Assembly (NCBI GenBank): GCA_020205615.1
Contig: CM035164.1
Coordinates: forward strand, 1,701,501-1,765,500
Origin: Panax quinquefolius
Taxonomy: Eukaryota > Streptophyta > Magnoliopsida > Apiales > Araliaceae
Direction of reading: 5' to 3'
DNA: 64,000 bases
The position numbers and the translations under genes were made by a program. The notes beneath the pieces are model-generated. The model was not told the origin of the DNA and ran no database searches. It was given only the letters and a program-made list of their open reading frames with translations. Shown piece by piece: positions 47,322 to 59,938 of this stretch (within the stretch, counting starts at the first letter, position 1; each line of letters opens with the position of its first letter).

Positions 47322-50233
47322 TGTGACGCCCCCAAAATTAGGTATACGTCACCCATCTTGGGTTGCCACTTACATGGCACATAAATTTAAATACAACTTA
47401 ATAATACAACTGTCGTGTACAATACGACAAAACATAAGCTGTGAGTTTGAATACAAATATTGTCTACTAGAGATTATATAAACTCAAAAGGAGTCCTCAT
47501 TACAATTATTATCACACTATTTCACAGAATAGTGAGGACTACTAATGCTATCATCTGGTCCGTCACTCCGTTCCCCGACTAGTCCCTGCTACGTTCTCAT
47601 TTCCTGAAGAGAACAATAAAAGTAAAAGGGTGAGCTCAACTAGCCCAGTAGGAAATATTATGACTAAGATAATGCAGAATATATTATTGTTAGCCTTCAA
47701 CAGTGTTAAACTGATACAATATAACAACCATCAAGTTTAATCTGCAATTGAACAAGCAATCCATTAAAAGAGTTAAGTAGAGAATAAAATCTACTATCTT
47801 TTATGATTTAGAAGGTTTTTCATCACTTTTATCATTGGGACTCAAATTTTATAAATAATCCACATCATCGAATCACCCCTCGCATCTCGGCCAAGGATAT
47901 TCTTTAGTATCACGACCACAATTATCCATGCATTACGGGCTAGAATATTTGTGTATTCAATAATGGTCATGATCATGCCAACAACTGTCCATCAATGCTC
48001 TACGGGCCAATGGGGACTTTTTCCACATCATTTGTAACATTACGGTCATGATTACACCGAATAATCCCTGGTCATAATCATACCAAGTCCATCTATGCAC
48101 TATAGGCCACAGATGACTTTCAACAAAATATAAACATGGGGATGATGACAATGATATAAGAGTTCAATAAAACAAGTTCAAGAATTAATTTATCCAGGAA
48201 CTAATAACGTCCAAATTGTCAACATGATACTGCTTTGTAGAGTAAAATTCAAGAATGCTCAGAAGAGTATTTCCAAGAAAAGATACTAGATGAAGCGCAA
48301 ATATCAAGGATATTCCACTAATTTCATGGAGTATAGAAGTCAAAACTTTAACCAACTGAGTATAATAAGGAATGGAATAACAAAAGAAATCACCAGGCAT
48401 GCGATAGATCGCATACGCAGTTATTCCAACGTAATAATAAATAATCGGAATCGGGTCCAGTAGAAACGCATGCGCACGGATATTCCAATGTAATAATAAA
48501 GATTTTAATCGTGTCCCATGTAGAACGCATGCATGTGATATTCCAATGTAATAATAAAGATGGAATCAATCCTATATAAAACGCACGACGTGGATATTCC
48601 AACGTATAATAAAGACGAAACACGGTCCTGCAGTGTAGAACGCATGCATGTGGATGTTCCAATGAAATGATAAAGAATGGAACAACAGAAGAATTTCACC
48701 AAGTATAGGGTAGCCCGCGTATACAGGTTATTCCAACAGAATAATAAAGAATGGAATAACAGAAGTTTTCTTCATGAAGATGAAAGAAAGAAATAATACT
48801 CCCTACCTTGGAAAAATTGGATACTGGAATAGTGAGGTAGCAGATTTCTCTTCTTTCTTCTCTCTATAATTTCTCTCTATAATAATCGCTCTAAAGCTTT
48901 TGTGAATTGGTGAGAAATGAAGGAAGAATGAGCTTCTATTTATAGAGAAATATAGTTTCGATAATTGCACGTTTTGGGGCTCGAAAATTACAGTACAATA
49001 CCTCCAACTTTTCTTTCATTTATAATTTAGTCCTGCAAGTATTATCAATCTTACACCAACTCCCCTAATAGTAAATAATGTGAATCAATAGTATAATCAT
49101 GTGAAAAATACGAATTTCAGTATAGTACCTCCATCTATACCTCCATTTTTAATTTAGTTATGCAAGTATTATCAATCTTGCACCAACTCCCCTAATAGTA
49201 AATAATGTAATTCAATAGTACACATATATGAACAAATAGTTATATAAGCATGTGAATTATTAGCAATTAATTGCTCATTTATCCGATAAATTACCCAATT
49301 TATCAATATAACCCCTAGACATCAATTATCATCGGAATAAATGTCGATTTTCACTAACACAAACAATTCTAAAATAATGAAACTATTTTTATCAAAAATA
49401 TAAATTTGAAATTTCAAAGTTTGACTTTTCTCAAAAAAGTCATCTGTTGACTTTTTGACTAAATAGTGAATCCCGAAAATTTTTGTGTTTATAGACTATT
49501 TTACTAATTTTGTCGTTTTGACTCAAATATCACGTCTCAAGGTCTCCAAATTCAACTCCGGACAACATTTATTATTAATATTATAACTCACAATATTTAT
49601 CAACCGTGTCGCTCCTAGGAAGAGGGGGCTTTCAATAAGGATTTCTCCCTATTGGTAGCGCAATTAGGTGACCAAACCTCTCCTCGTGAACTTCTGACAT
49701 TGTAAATATTGCAATTTATAATATGAATAACTTTTTCATCTCAAGTATTGATTTAATAAAAATATTTTATGCGGATGATACTGTGACAATAATTGAATCA
49801 ATAATATGATAGATATGATGCAGCAATTACTATAGTAATAATTGAGTATAACTGTGTGACTTCTCACGTAAGCATCAATAATCAATACCGTGTGCTACTA
49901 TGCAATCACGCGTATTACTATACTTTTACAACCGGGTAATTCAACAGTTAACGGTAAAACTTTCGCCATTATTTTCATAAAGTATTTTTGTCGTTTTCTC
50001 AATCCGACAATAATTCCGTTGTGTAGGGTCCACCAATGATTGTGCCTTTATGCATTTAATATTCCTGTTAAAATGAATATTCCCACCAATTGAATATTAT
50101 ATAACAACTTGCGTACTTTGCAAAATTTGTAAATATTACCCACAACTATAACATTATATCAAATCCACACCATAATATTCAAAAATATATTTCGAGAAAA
50201 TTTAATCTTTATTCAAAAATTTGGGGTCTTACA
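47322..50233 (-). repeat. Element A 5' LTR (right copy)
   Basis: From TGTGACGCCCCC to GGGGTCTTACA, 2912 bases. TATA box 48937-48944 (minus). The U3 duplicate around 'CTGCAAGTATTATCAATCTT' lies at about 49010-49230. It keeps the segment 'AGAGGGGGCTTTC' (about 49620) lost from the left copy. Confidence 0.9.
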
Positions 50234-51031
50234 AAAGTCATCTGTGGCCTGTAGTGCATAGATGGACTTGGTATGATTATGACCAGGGATTATTCGGTGT
50301 AATCATGACCGTAATGTTAAAAATGATGTGGTAAAAGTCCTCATTGGCCCGTAGTGCATTGATGGACAGTTGTTGGCATGATCATGACCATTAATGAATA
50401 CACAAATGTCCTTGGCCCGTAGTGCATGAATAATTTGTGGTCGTGATACTAAAGAATATCCTTGGCCGTAGTGCAGGGGTGATTTGATGATGTGGATTAT
50501 TTATTAAGCTGAGTCCCAGCGATAAAAGTGATGAAAAACCTTTTAAATCATAGAAGATAGTAGATTTTATTCCCTACTTGACTCTTCTAATGGATTATTT
50601 GTTCCACTGCAGTTAAACTTGATAGTTATTATATTTTATCAGTTTAACACTATTGAAGGCTAACGATAAATTATTCTGCATTATCTTAGTCATAATATTT
50701 CTTCTTCGGGCTAGTTGAGCTCATCCTTTCTTTCACTTTGTTCTTCTCTTGAAATGAGAACGTAGCTGGGACTAGTCGGGAAACAGAGTGATGGTTCTAG
50801 ATGGTGCATTAGTAGTCCTCACTATTCTGTGAAATAATGTGATAATAATTGTAATGAGGACTCCTTTTGAGTTTGTATAATCTCTAGTAGACAATATTTG
50901 TATTCAAACTCACAGTTTATGTTTTGTCATATTGTACACGATAGTTGTATTATTAAGTTGTATTTGAATTCTGTACCATGTATCTAGCGACTCAAGATGG
51001 GTGATGTATACCTATATTTGGGGGCGTCACA

Positions 51032-51146
51032 CGCACACACACATTTAAAGTTATTAGACTCACAACTCATAGGTTTACAATGGTTGAAATAGGATGTTGT
51101 GAAATACTATAATTAGACAAAATAAATTTGAAAGAAGCATTGCAAG
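51032..51146. other. Middle segment of the split hAT element
   Basis: 115 bases between solo LTR E and element F, beginning with a CA microsatellite that continues the one at 19503-19517 and ending with TSD GCAAG. No coding sequence. Confidence 0.7.
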
Positions 51147-53588
51147 TGTGAGACCCCAGATTTTATAAATAAAGATTTAAATTTTGTCAAAATAATTTTT
51201 AATATTATGGTGTGAATTTGAGATAATATTATAGATGTGGGTAGTATTTATAAATTTTGCAAAGTATGCAAGTGGTTATATTATATTCGATTGGTCGGGG
51301 AATATTCGGTTTAGCGAGGAATATCCGTATAACTACTCAATCATTGGTGGACCCCATAATGTAATTATTATTTGGATTGAGAAAACGACAAAAATATTTT
51401 ATTGAAATAACGGCGGAAGTTTTACCGTGGTTCTTGTTGAACTACTTTCGGTAGTAAAAATACGATGTCGTGTGTGGTTGCATAGTAGCACACCGGTATT
51501 GATTATCGATGCTTATGTGAGAAGTCACTCAGGTTTGATTCCATTATCATCGATTAATAATATGAATTATTATAATGATAATGACGCTTTTGTTTTATTC
51601 AGATTATTAACGTAATAAAATGCGAAACATCTTTTTATATAAAATAGAATACTTTATTAAAGTTATTCTATAAATAGAATATATTATATTTTATTATCAT
51701 AGTGTTGCGTAGTGTTTTGCATAGTGTTTTGCATAGTATTGCATAGTGTCTGCATAGTAAAATATTTTATATAAATAGAATATATTATATTTTATTTAAA
51801 AGATTTTTCTTTAAATATGGATCGTCGATTAAAGTAAATCAATCTGGACCGCTTCATGGATTAGTTACTTATGCATTCCATTTTCCTATAAATAGAAGCT
51901 CATTCCTTCATTATTTTCTTACGAATTCATTGAAACTCTAGAGAGAGAAATTATAGAGAGAAGCTATAGAGAAAAATTATAGAAAGAAGAAGAGTATTCT
52001 CGTACTTCACTTTACTACTTTTATATTCAGCCTTTTACGGTAAGGGGTGTTATTCTTTCTTCTTGAAGAGAACTTCATTATTCCATTCATTATCATTCTA
52101 TTGGAATAACTTTTAAAAAGTGGCATACCCTATACATAACTCTGTACACGTCTAACAGGCAATACCCTATACTTGGTGAAATCCTTATGTTATTCCATTG
52201 CTTATTATTACATTGGAATAACTCAGTATCTGCTTTTTACCTATACTTGGTGACATTCTTCTATTATTCTCATTGGAACATCCTCGCTCTGTGTATTTTA
52301 CACCGGACTGGTTACATTTTATTATTATTCTGTTGGAACATCCATGCATGTGTTTTACACCTACTGGTTCCGTCTTTATCATTCTCATGGAATATCCTAT
52401 CGTGTGTTTTTACACCGGATCCGGTTCCATCTTTATTATTCTGTTGGAACATCCTCGCTTGTGTAATTTCACCCGACCGGTTCCGTTATTATTATTCTCG
52501 CTGGAATAACCTCGCCATGCAAAGTACCGCATGCATGGTGATTTCTTTTGTTATTCCATTCTTTATTATACCCAGTTGGTTAAAACTTTGACTTCTATAC
52601 TCCATGAAATTAGTAGAATATCCTTGATATTTGCGTTTTCATCCAAAGATATCTTTTCATGGAAATATTCTTCCGATCATTATTGAATTTTACTCTCTAA
52701 ACAAAGATTATCATGTTGACAATTTGGACGTTAATAATTCTGGATTAAATAATTCTTGAACTTATTTTATTGAATTACTATGTCATTGTCATCATCCTCA
52801 TGTTATATTATGTTATCTTTGGCTTACGTGCATAGATGAACTTAGTATGATTATGACCGAGGATCATTCGGTATAATCATGACTTGATATAAATGATGTG
52901 ACAAAAGTCCTCGATGGCTCAGTAATGCGTTGATGGATAGTTTTTGGTATGATTATGACCGGGGGGTGATTCGGTATAGTAAGTCAGTGACCATTGATAA
53001 TTTGATGAAAATCCTTGGCCGTGGTAGTGCGAGGATGATTAGATGTGGTGGTTTATTATTAAAATTCGAGTCTCAAATGATAAAAATTGATGAAAACCTT
53101 TTAAAACCTAAAAGATAGTAGACTTTATTCTCTACTTGACTCTTTTAATGGATTGCTTATTCCACCGCAGCTTAAACCGGTTGTCTATTGTATTTTATCG
53201 GTTTAACATCGTCAAGTTGAATGATAATGATAATTTATTACGCATTATCTTAGTCATAATATTTCTTCTTGGGCTAGTTGAGCTCACCTTTCTTTCACCG
53301 TTCTCTTGAAATGAGAACATAAATGGGGACGAGTCGGGGAACGAAGTAATGGTCCGTGAGGATAGCATTAGTAGTCCTCACTATTCTCGTGAAATAGTGT
53401 GATAATAGTTGTAATGAGGACTCCTTTTGAGTTTGTATAATATCTAGTAGACAATATTTGTATTCAAACTCACGATTTATGTCGTATGCATACCTACGCA
53501 GTTAGGTTAATAAGTTGTATTTGAATTTATGTACCATGTAAGTGGCGACCCAAGATGGGTGACGTATACCTAATTTTGGGGCGTCACA
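51147..53588 (+). repeat. Element F 5' LTR
   Basis: TGTGAGACCCC to GCGTCACA. TATA box 51887-51894. U3 carries GCATAGTGTTTT repeats at about 51704-51765, peculiar to this subfamily. The PBS after it is decayed (ACAGTAATTATCGAGC for GTTGGTATCAAAGC). Confidence 0.9.
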
Positions 53589-53775
53589 ACAGTAATTATC
53601 GAGCTTAGGGATATGATCCACGCTAAGATGTGAGACAAGAACTAGGAGGGAGAGCGGGAAATTCCTTCGCTAGTATGACTACCTAAGTTTATGTGGTATT
53701 TATTTGGTCGGTTCGAGAGTATAGGGATAATATGTGATATGTTATTTAACCCATGTTTGGTGGCGATTTTTGAAA

Positions 53776-54990
53776 ATGACATCCGAAAATATTGAGATAA
53801 GCAATGAAGCACATGAGATCGTTGAGTCACTCAACCAAAAAGGTAATGAGCAACAACACGATAATAATCATACCGTGGGTGGCAGCGATCCATCGAACAA
53901 TGATAACCATCGTGGGGAAATTATCATGTCAAGAATGGTAACCATTTGATTGGTAATCATGGCCAAGATAATAAGAATGGACATTTCAAGAAGAGAGGGT
54001 TCAACAATGACGTGAAGACGCTCGGCGATCGAAGACCGTTTCAAAGGAAGAAGAAGAACGACCACCGGTCAGATGTTTCAAATCGACAGAGGGAGGACAC
54101 ATCCGTCCAAATCATGACGCAGACAATCCAAAAGCGTGTTTTAATTGAGGAAGAGAAGGTCACCTAGCTCGATTTTGTCGTATGGTGAAGTCAAGTCCAG
54201 TTGAGATAGTGATGCCAAAGGATGTCCCAGACAAGCCAAAGCCGATAGTTTAAGAGAGAGCGTTTTTTTTCTCGTGACGAGGAACCTGAATAAAATTATC
54301 ACGGGTAAGTTAATCATAAGCTCTTGCGAAGTCTATATCTTATTCGATACCGGTTCTACCTATTCTTTTATCTCTCTTGCTTGCGTTCAACGTTTAAATT
54401 TGACTCTAGAGAAATTAGACTTTGATTTATCTGTTTAAACTCAGTTGGGAGAAACCTTCGTTACCTCCACTGTTTATAAATCTTGTTGATTCAAATTGAC
54501 ACTTTCACGTTACCTGTCGATCTTATCTCTTTGAAAATACTTGCCTTTGATTTTAGGAATCAATTGGTTAACTACTCATCATGCTTTTTAAGGTTGTTAG
54601 CTTTTATATTTATAACAACCTGTTACACGAATTCAAAGTAATCAAACCCTAAAATTAATCATTGTCATATCAAGCCATAAGTAAAGAGCCCCGATCCTTT
54701 CGTTGTTGACTTCCTTGTGTGGAATGCACCGAAGCCGGACTTTCTGTAGGCGACATCGTGAATGAAGATGGCAAGTTTATAGGTATCATTGTGAGGTGCT
54801 ATCTAGGTTAAGGGATAGAAGTCACAGTTGGTATCAATGTAACGTAATATCCAAGTCTTGGATAAGAGTAGCAGTTTTGAATGATATTTCTATCATTAAT
54901 AAATTTCTTGACGTATTCTTGAAGATTTCCTAGCCTACCCTAGAGCGTGAAATCGAATTTTGTATTGACCCCAGTACAAAAACCCATTTC
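53776..54990 (+). pseudogene. Element F gag-protease-linker remnant
   Basis: ATG at 53776 opens MTSENIEISNEAHEIVESLN. It then jumps over the capsid part to the basic linker GNHGQDNKNGHFKKRGFNND. The zinc knuckles (54075-54180) are damaged: the first lacks its Cys pair, and the second reads CFN, stop, GREGHLARFC. Protease near 54340 keeps FDTGSTYSFISLACVQRLNL with the D-T-G triad intact, then [11 protein letters not shown] and a stop. The PR-RT linker is recognisable in pieces to about 54990, interrupted by unrelated sequence at about 54680-54850. RT does not follow. Confidence 0.8.
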
Positions 54991-54999
54991 TTAAACCCT

Positions 55000-56170
55000 C
55001 AAATATTTCTTCAACTAAAATGAATAGTTTACGTGGTTTATGATGAAAGTCATAATAAAAGCATTGGAATAATGAAAATCATGGGTATATGAAGTATTAG
55101 TAAGTTTTATGATGAGTTATGTTGGTTAGTATGTGAAAACATGAAAGTTTCTTAGAAATCACAAAGAGTTGAAAATCAGATTTTGGTGAAAAACGTAACA
55201 TGAAATTCAATTGACCATATCTCCTATTATATTTTGAATTTTTGAATGTGGTCAAGTCCTAGAGTTAGATCTATGAGTTACCTAACTAATCCAAGTGGAA
55301 TTACTGGAAAAGGTGTTGTAGATTGTTGTGTGGACTGATTTTAGCAAAGGAGTGCAAAGCTGCAAAAACGAAAAAAGCTTCTGCCATGATTTTAGAGAGG
55401 CTGTTTCGGCCACTTAAATTATGAGAAAAATTCTGGCCTTTTGGGACATGAAAGTATATGGTATAAAGTATCTCCTGTCCAAAAATGAGCTCATTCTCGA
55501 CTTAAAATGAGCAAGTTATGACTATTTCAATATTTAGGTTTTAGGATTTAAAACGCTATAACCGAGTTCTATAACTCAATGACCATGAAATTTAAACTGA
55601 AGCTCACGTTAACATGTGTAAGGTCCTGCCAAGATTTGGGAATTTTGGAGTTAAACTTGAGGTAGCTAATTTCTTAAGGAATTAAGTGGAAATTGATTTT
55701 TAAAAAATAGTAAATGAATTTTAAAAATTCGAGAAAAATATATTTTCATTATGGGACTATATTATGCTAAATCCCAGAAAAGAAATATTTTTGGGACTGA
55801 TTTGGTATTTTCATGAAAATAGTTTAATTCTGAACATATGAGTTAAATATGTTATGTGAAGTAACAAAGTTGAAAATAGGATTTTATGGCTAGAGAATCC
55901 TATATAGAGTATATGCATATTTTTTGATGAGGATTTGATAATTGGTGATGATATTTTATGAGTATGACATTTTGAATGATTAAATGCATTATATGGTAAA
56001 AGCGTAAACAATTAAGATAAATTGTTTATAAATTTAAGAAGTTATTAAAATATTGTTATAATATTAATGTTATTAGATTATGAGATTATTAAGTGATTGA
56101 TAACATGGGGATATTCTTGAATCTGGATAAATTATATTATAAATGTTTAATATTTATCCTTTATCTCATT
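55000..56170. other. Unexplained non-gypsy segment inside element F
   Basis: About 1.2 kb without similarity to any other part of the window, located where RT/RNase H/integrase should be. It holds no long open frame and has intron- or LTR-like texture ('GCTGTTTCGGCCACTTAAAT', 'CATGAAATTTAAACTGAAGC'). It could be a fragment of another retroelement or transduced host DNA. Confidence 0.5.
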
Positions 56171-57350
56171 TGATTGATTCTTTATATCATTATCCTCATG
56201 TTTATATTATGTTGAAAGTCATCTACGTGGCTGCGGTGCATAGATGGACTTGGTATGATTATGACCAGAGGATTGTTAGGTATAATCATAACCGTAATTG
56301 AAAACACAATCATCTTTGGTAGTAGTGCATGGATAATTTGTGGTCGTGATATTAATGAATACACAATTATCTTTGGCCATAGTCATGGATAATTTGTGGT
56401 CGTGATACTTAATGAATACACAATTATCTTTGGTAGTAATGCATGGATAATTTGTGGTCGTGATACTTAATGAATACACAATTATCTTTGGTAGTAGTGC
56501 ATGGATAATTTGTGGTCGTGATACTAATGAATACACAATTATCTTTGGCCATAGTGCATGGATAATTTGTGGTCGTGATATTTAATGAATACACAATTAT
56601 CCTTGGTAGTAGTAGTATGGATAATTTGTGGTCGTGATACTTAATGAATACACAATTATCTTTGGTAGTAGTGCATGGATAATTTGTGGTCGTGATACTT
56701 AATGAATACACAATTATCTTTGGTAGTAGTGCATGGATAATTTGTGGTCGTGATATCTAATGAATACACAATTATCTTTGGTAGTATGCGTGGATAATTT
56801 GTGGTCGGTCGTGATACTAATGAATACACGATTATCTTTGGTAGTAGTGCATGGATAATTTGTGGTCGTTGATACTAATGAATACACGATTATCTTTGGT
56901 AGTAGTGCATGGATAATTTGTGGTCGCGATACTTAATGAATACACGATTATCTTTGGTAGTAGTGCATGGATAATTAATTGGTCGTGATACTAATGAATA
57001 TCCTTGGCACGTAGTGCGGGATGATTCGATGATATGGATTAATTATTGAAATGAGTCTCAAAGAATGAAATATTAATTCATGGATGTGGTAAAAGTCATC
57101 TTTAGTAGTAGTGCATTGATGGACTTGGTATGATTATGACCGAGGATTATTCGGTATAATCATGATAGTATTGAAAACACGAATATCCTTAGCCAAGAGT
57201 GCATGGATAATTACGTAATTGTGATAATATTATTGTGAGTCTCAGATATTATTGGTTTCTACAGCTTATATATTTTGGCACAATAGTGCAAAAGATGAAT
57301 TGTTAATGAATATCTTTGGTAGGATTGCGAAGATGAATTTAATATTTTTA
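56170..57350 (+). repeat. LTR-derived fragment with ~58-bp minisatellite (about 12 units)
   Basis: Begins with family LTR sequence (GTTGAAAGTCATCT...ATAGATGGACTTGGTATGAT). The LTR phrase GCATGGATAATTTGTGGTCG + TGATACTTAATGAATACACA + ATTATCTTTGGTAGTAGT is then amplified from about 56325 to 57000. Units differ by small indels (ACTAAT versus ACTTAAT). In normal LTRs the phrase occurs once or twice. Confidence 0.9.
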
Positions 57351-57426
57351 ACGATAAAGGTATTCAAGGTATCCTCATCTCTTTATCATATCAGTACGTT
57401 ACCCTAATTTCGAGGCGAAATTCCAT

Positions 57427-57438
57427 AAGGAGGGAGAT
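57427..57438 (+). promoter_or_regulatory. Element F polypurine tract
   Basis: AAGGAGGGAGAT immediately before the 3' LTR, preceded by a trace of the pol end. Priming site for plus-strand synthesis in LTR retrotransposons. Confidence 0.75.
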
Positions 57439-59856
57439 TGTGAGACCCCAGTTTTATAAATAAAGATTTAAATTTTGTCAAAATAATTTTAATATTATGG
57501 TGTGAATTTGAGATAATATTATAGATGTGGGTAGTATTTATAAATTTTGCAAAGTATGCAAGTGGTTATATTATATTCGATTGGTCGGGGAATATTCGGT
57601 TTAGCGGGGAATATCCGTATAACTACTCAATCATTGGTGGACCCCTACAATGTAATTATTGTCGGATTGAGAAAACGACAAAAATATTTTATTGAAATAA
57701 CGGCGGAAGTTTTACCGTGTAGTTCTTGTTGAACTACTTTCAGTAAAAGTAAAAAATGCGATAATCGTGTGGTTGCATAGTAGCATTGCAGGTATCGATT
57801 ATTGATGCTTATGTGAGAAGTCACTCGGTTTGATTCCATTATTGTCGATTAATAATATGAATTATTATAATGATAATGACGTTTTGTTTTATTCAGTATT
57901 ATTAACGTAATAAAATGTAAACATCTTTTATATAAAATAGAATACTTTATTAAAGTTATTACATAAATAGAATATATTATATTTTATTATGCATAGTGAG
58001 ATGCAGTGTTTTTTGCATAGTATTGCATAGTGTATTCTGCATAGTAAAATGTTTTATATAAATAGAATATATTATATTTTATTTAAAAGATTTTTCTTTA
58101 AATATGGACCGTCGAGTTAAAGTAAATCAATCTGGACCGTTCATGGATTAGTTACTATGCATTCCATTTTCCTATAAATAGAAGCTCATTCCTTCATTAT
58201 TTTCTTACGAATTCATTGAAACTAGAGAGAAATTATAGAGAGAAGCTATAGAGAAAATTATAGAAAGAAGAAGAGTATTCTCGCTACTTCACTACTTCTA
58301 TATTCAGGTTCTTTTACTGTGAGGGTGTTATTATTCTTTCTTCTTGAAGAGAACTTACATTATTCCATTCATTATCATTCTGTTGGAATAACTTTTGTAA
58401 AAGTGGCATACCCTATACATAACTTTGTGATACGCCAGCATACCCTATACTTGGTGAAATCCTTATGTTATTCCATTGCTTATTATTCTCATTGGAATAA
58501 CTTTTGTATCTGCCATTTACCCTATACTTGGTGACATTCTTCTATTATTCATTGGAACATCACATGCATGTATTTTACACCGGACACGGTTACATTTTTT
58601 ATTATTCGCTGGAACATCCATGCATGTGTTTTACACCGACTGGTTCCGTCTTTATCATTCTGTTGGAATATCCTATCTCGTGTGTTTTACCGGATCCGGT
58701 TCCATCTTTATTATTATGTTGGAACATCCTGCTTGTGTGAATTTCACCGACTTCGTTCCGTTATTATTATTACATTGGAATAACTCATCTATGCAAAATA
58801 CCGCATGCATGGTGATTTCTTTTGTTATTCCATTCTTTATTATACCCGATTTAGTTAAAACTTTGACTTCTATACTCCATGAAATTAGTAGAATATCCTT
58901 GATATTTGCGTTTCATCCAAAGATCTTTTCATGGAAATATTCTTCCGATCATTATTGAATTTTACTCTCACGTAAACATGATCGTGTTGACAATTTGACG
59001 CGTTAATAATTCATGAATTAAATAATTCTTGAACTTGTTTTATTGAATTACTATGTCATTGTCATCATCCTTATGTTATATTATGTTATCTTTGGCTTAC
59101 GTGCATAGATGAACTTAGTATGATTATGACCGGGGATCATTCGGTATAATCACGACTTGATATAAATGATGTGACAAAAGTCCTCGGTGGCTTTTATGTC
59201 AATGCGTTGATGGATAGTTTTGGTATGATTATGACCGGGGTGATTCGGTATAGTCATGACCATTGATAATTTGATGAAAATCCTTGACTGCCAGGTAATG
59301 CAGGGGATGATTAGATGTGGTGGTTTATTATTAAAGTCGAGTCTCAAATATAAAAATTGATGAAAACCTTTTAAAACCTAAAAGATAGTAGACTTTATTC
59401 TCTACTTGACTCTTTTAATGGATTGCTTATTCCACTGCAGCTTAAACCGTCATTTGTCTATTGTATTTTATCGGTTTAACATCTTTGTTGAAGGCTAATG
59501 ATAATTTATTCTGCATTATCTTAGTCATAATATTTCTTCTCGGGCTATTGAGCTCACCTTTCTTTCACCGTTCTTCTTGAAATGAGAACATAAATTTGGG
59601 ACGAGTCGGGAACAGTAATGGTCCGAGAGGATAGCATTAGTAGTCCTCACTATTCTCAGAAATAGTGTGATAATAGTTATAATGAGGACTCCTTTTGAGT
59701 TTGTATAATATCTAGTAGACAATATTTGTATTCAAACTCACGCTTTATGTCGTATTGTACCTACGCAGTTAGGTTAGTAAGTTGTATTTGAATTTATGTA
59801 CAATGTAAGTGGCGACCCAAGATGGGTGACGTATACCTAATTTTGGGGGCGTCACA
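57439..59856 (+). repeat. Element F 3' LTR
   Basis: TGTGAGACCCC to GGCGTCACA, 2418 bases. TATA box 58173-58180. It keeps the 'GCATAGT' repeats (about 57990-58045) in a shorter form than the 5' LTR. Confidence 0.9.
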
Positions 59857-59930
59857 GCAAGTGTCAATAAATAAATTTTTTTATTGATATATTTTGACCC
59901 CCCTCTAAAAATGTTATGGTTCCGCCACTG

Positions 59931-59938
59931 GTTAAAAG
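59931..59938. repeat. 8-bp target site duplication of hAT, right copy
   Basis: GTTAAAAG, matching 19214-19221. Confidence 0.85.

Larger units (their letters stand above)
21403..50233 (-). mobile_element. Gypsy element A (minus strand), interrupted by B
   Basis: Both LTRs, PBS, PPT, gag and pol are recognisable in minus orientation. AAAGT flanks both ends (21398-21402 and 50234-50238). The element sits in solo LTR E. Element B with its CATTT duplication interrupts the reverse transcriptase just after the codons for KKC. Without B it would be about 10.7 kb. LTR length, the gag with two CCHC knuckles, the order PR-RT-RH-INT and a chromodomain after integrase place it in the chromovirus branch, probably Tekay/Del. 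All frames are broken. Confidence 0.85.
19520..51031 (+). repeat. Solo LTR E (Tekay/Del-like gypsy), split by element A
   Basis: The two halves, 19520-21402 and 50239-51031, together give one LTR of about 2.68 kb, from CGTAAGACCCC (first base altered from TGTAAG) to GGGGGCGTCACA. No gag or pol is attached on either side, so it is a solo LTR. Flanking five-base sequences (ACAAT and CGCAC) do not match, perhaps because the site is a CA microsatellite. Element A lies in it with target duplication AAAGT. Confidence 0.8.
51147..59856 (+). mobile_element. Gypsy element F (plus strand), internally rearranged
   Basis: TSD GCAAG at 51142-51146 and 59857-59861. Two LTRs of about 2.4 kb, beginning TGTGAGACCCC and ending GGCGTCACA. 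Internal region about 3.85 kb with gag, protease and linker remnants, then unrelated sequence, an LTR-like fragment with a minisatellite, a trace of the pol end and a PPT. RT, RNase H and integrase are missing, so it is non-autonomous. Confidence 0.9.
19222..59930. mobile_element. Short hAT element split by nested retrotransposons
   Basis: The left terminus CATGGGCGGAAC and the right terminus (read inward) CAGTGGCGGAAC form imperfect terminal inverted repeats of the common plant hAT type, and the 8-bp duplication GTTAAAAG on both sides is the hAT size. Removing the insertions leaves 19222-19519, 51032-51146 and 59862-59930, about 480 bases with no coding capacity, so it was a non-autonomous element. 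It is the oldest recognisable layer of the nest. Confidence 0.75.

Noticed and set aside
53946..54167. Separate basic DNA-binding protein in element F
   Set aside because: It is the Lys/Arg-rich linker and damaged zinc-knuckle part of gag read in one frame.
56182..57000. CRISPR-like appearance of regularly spaced repeats
   Set aside because: Units are directly abutting ~58-bp minisatellite repeats with no unique spacers, in a plant retrotransposon.
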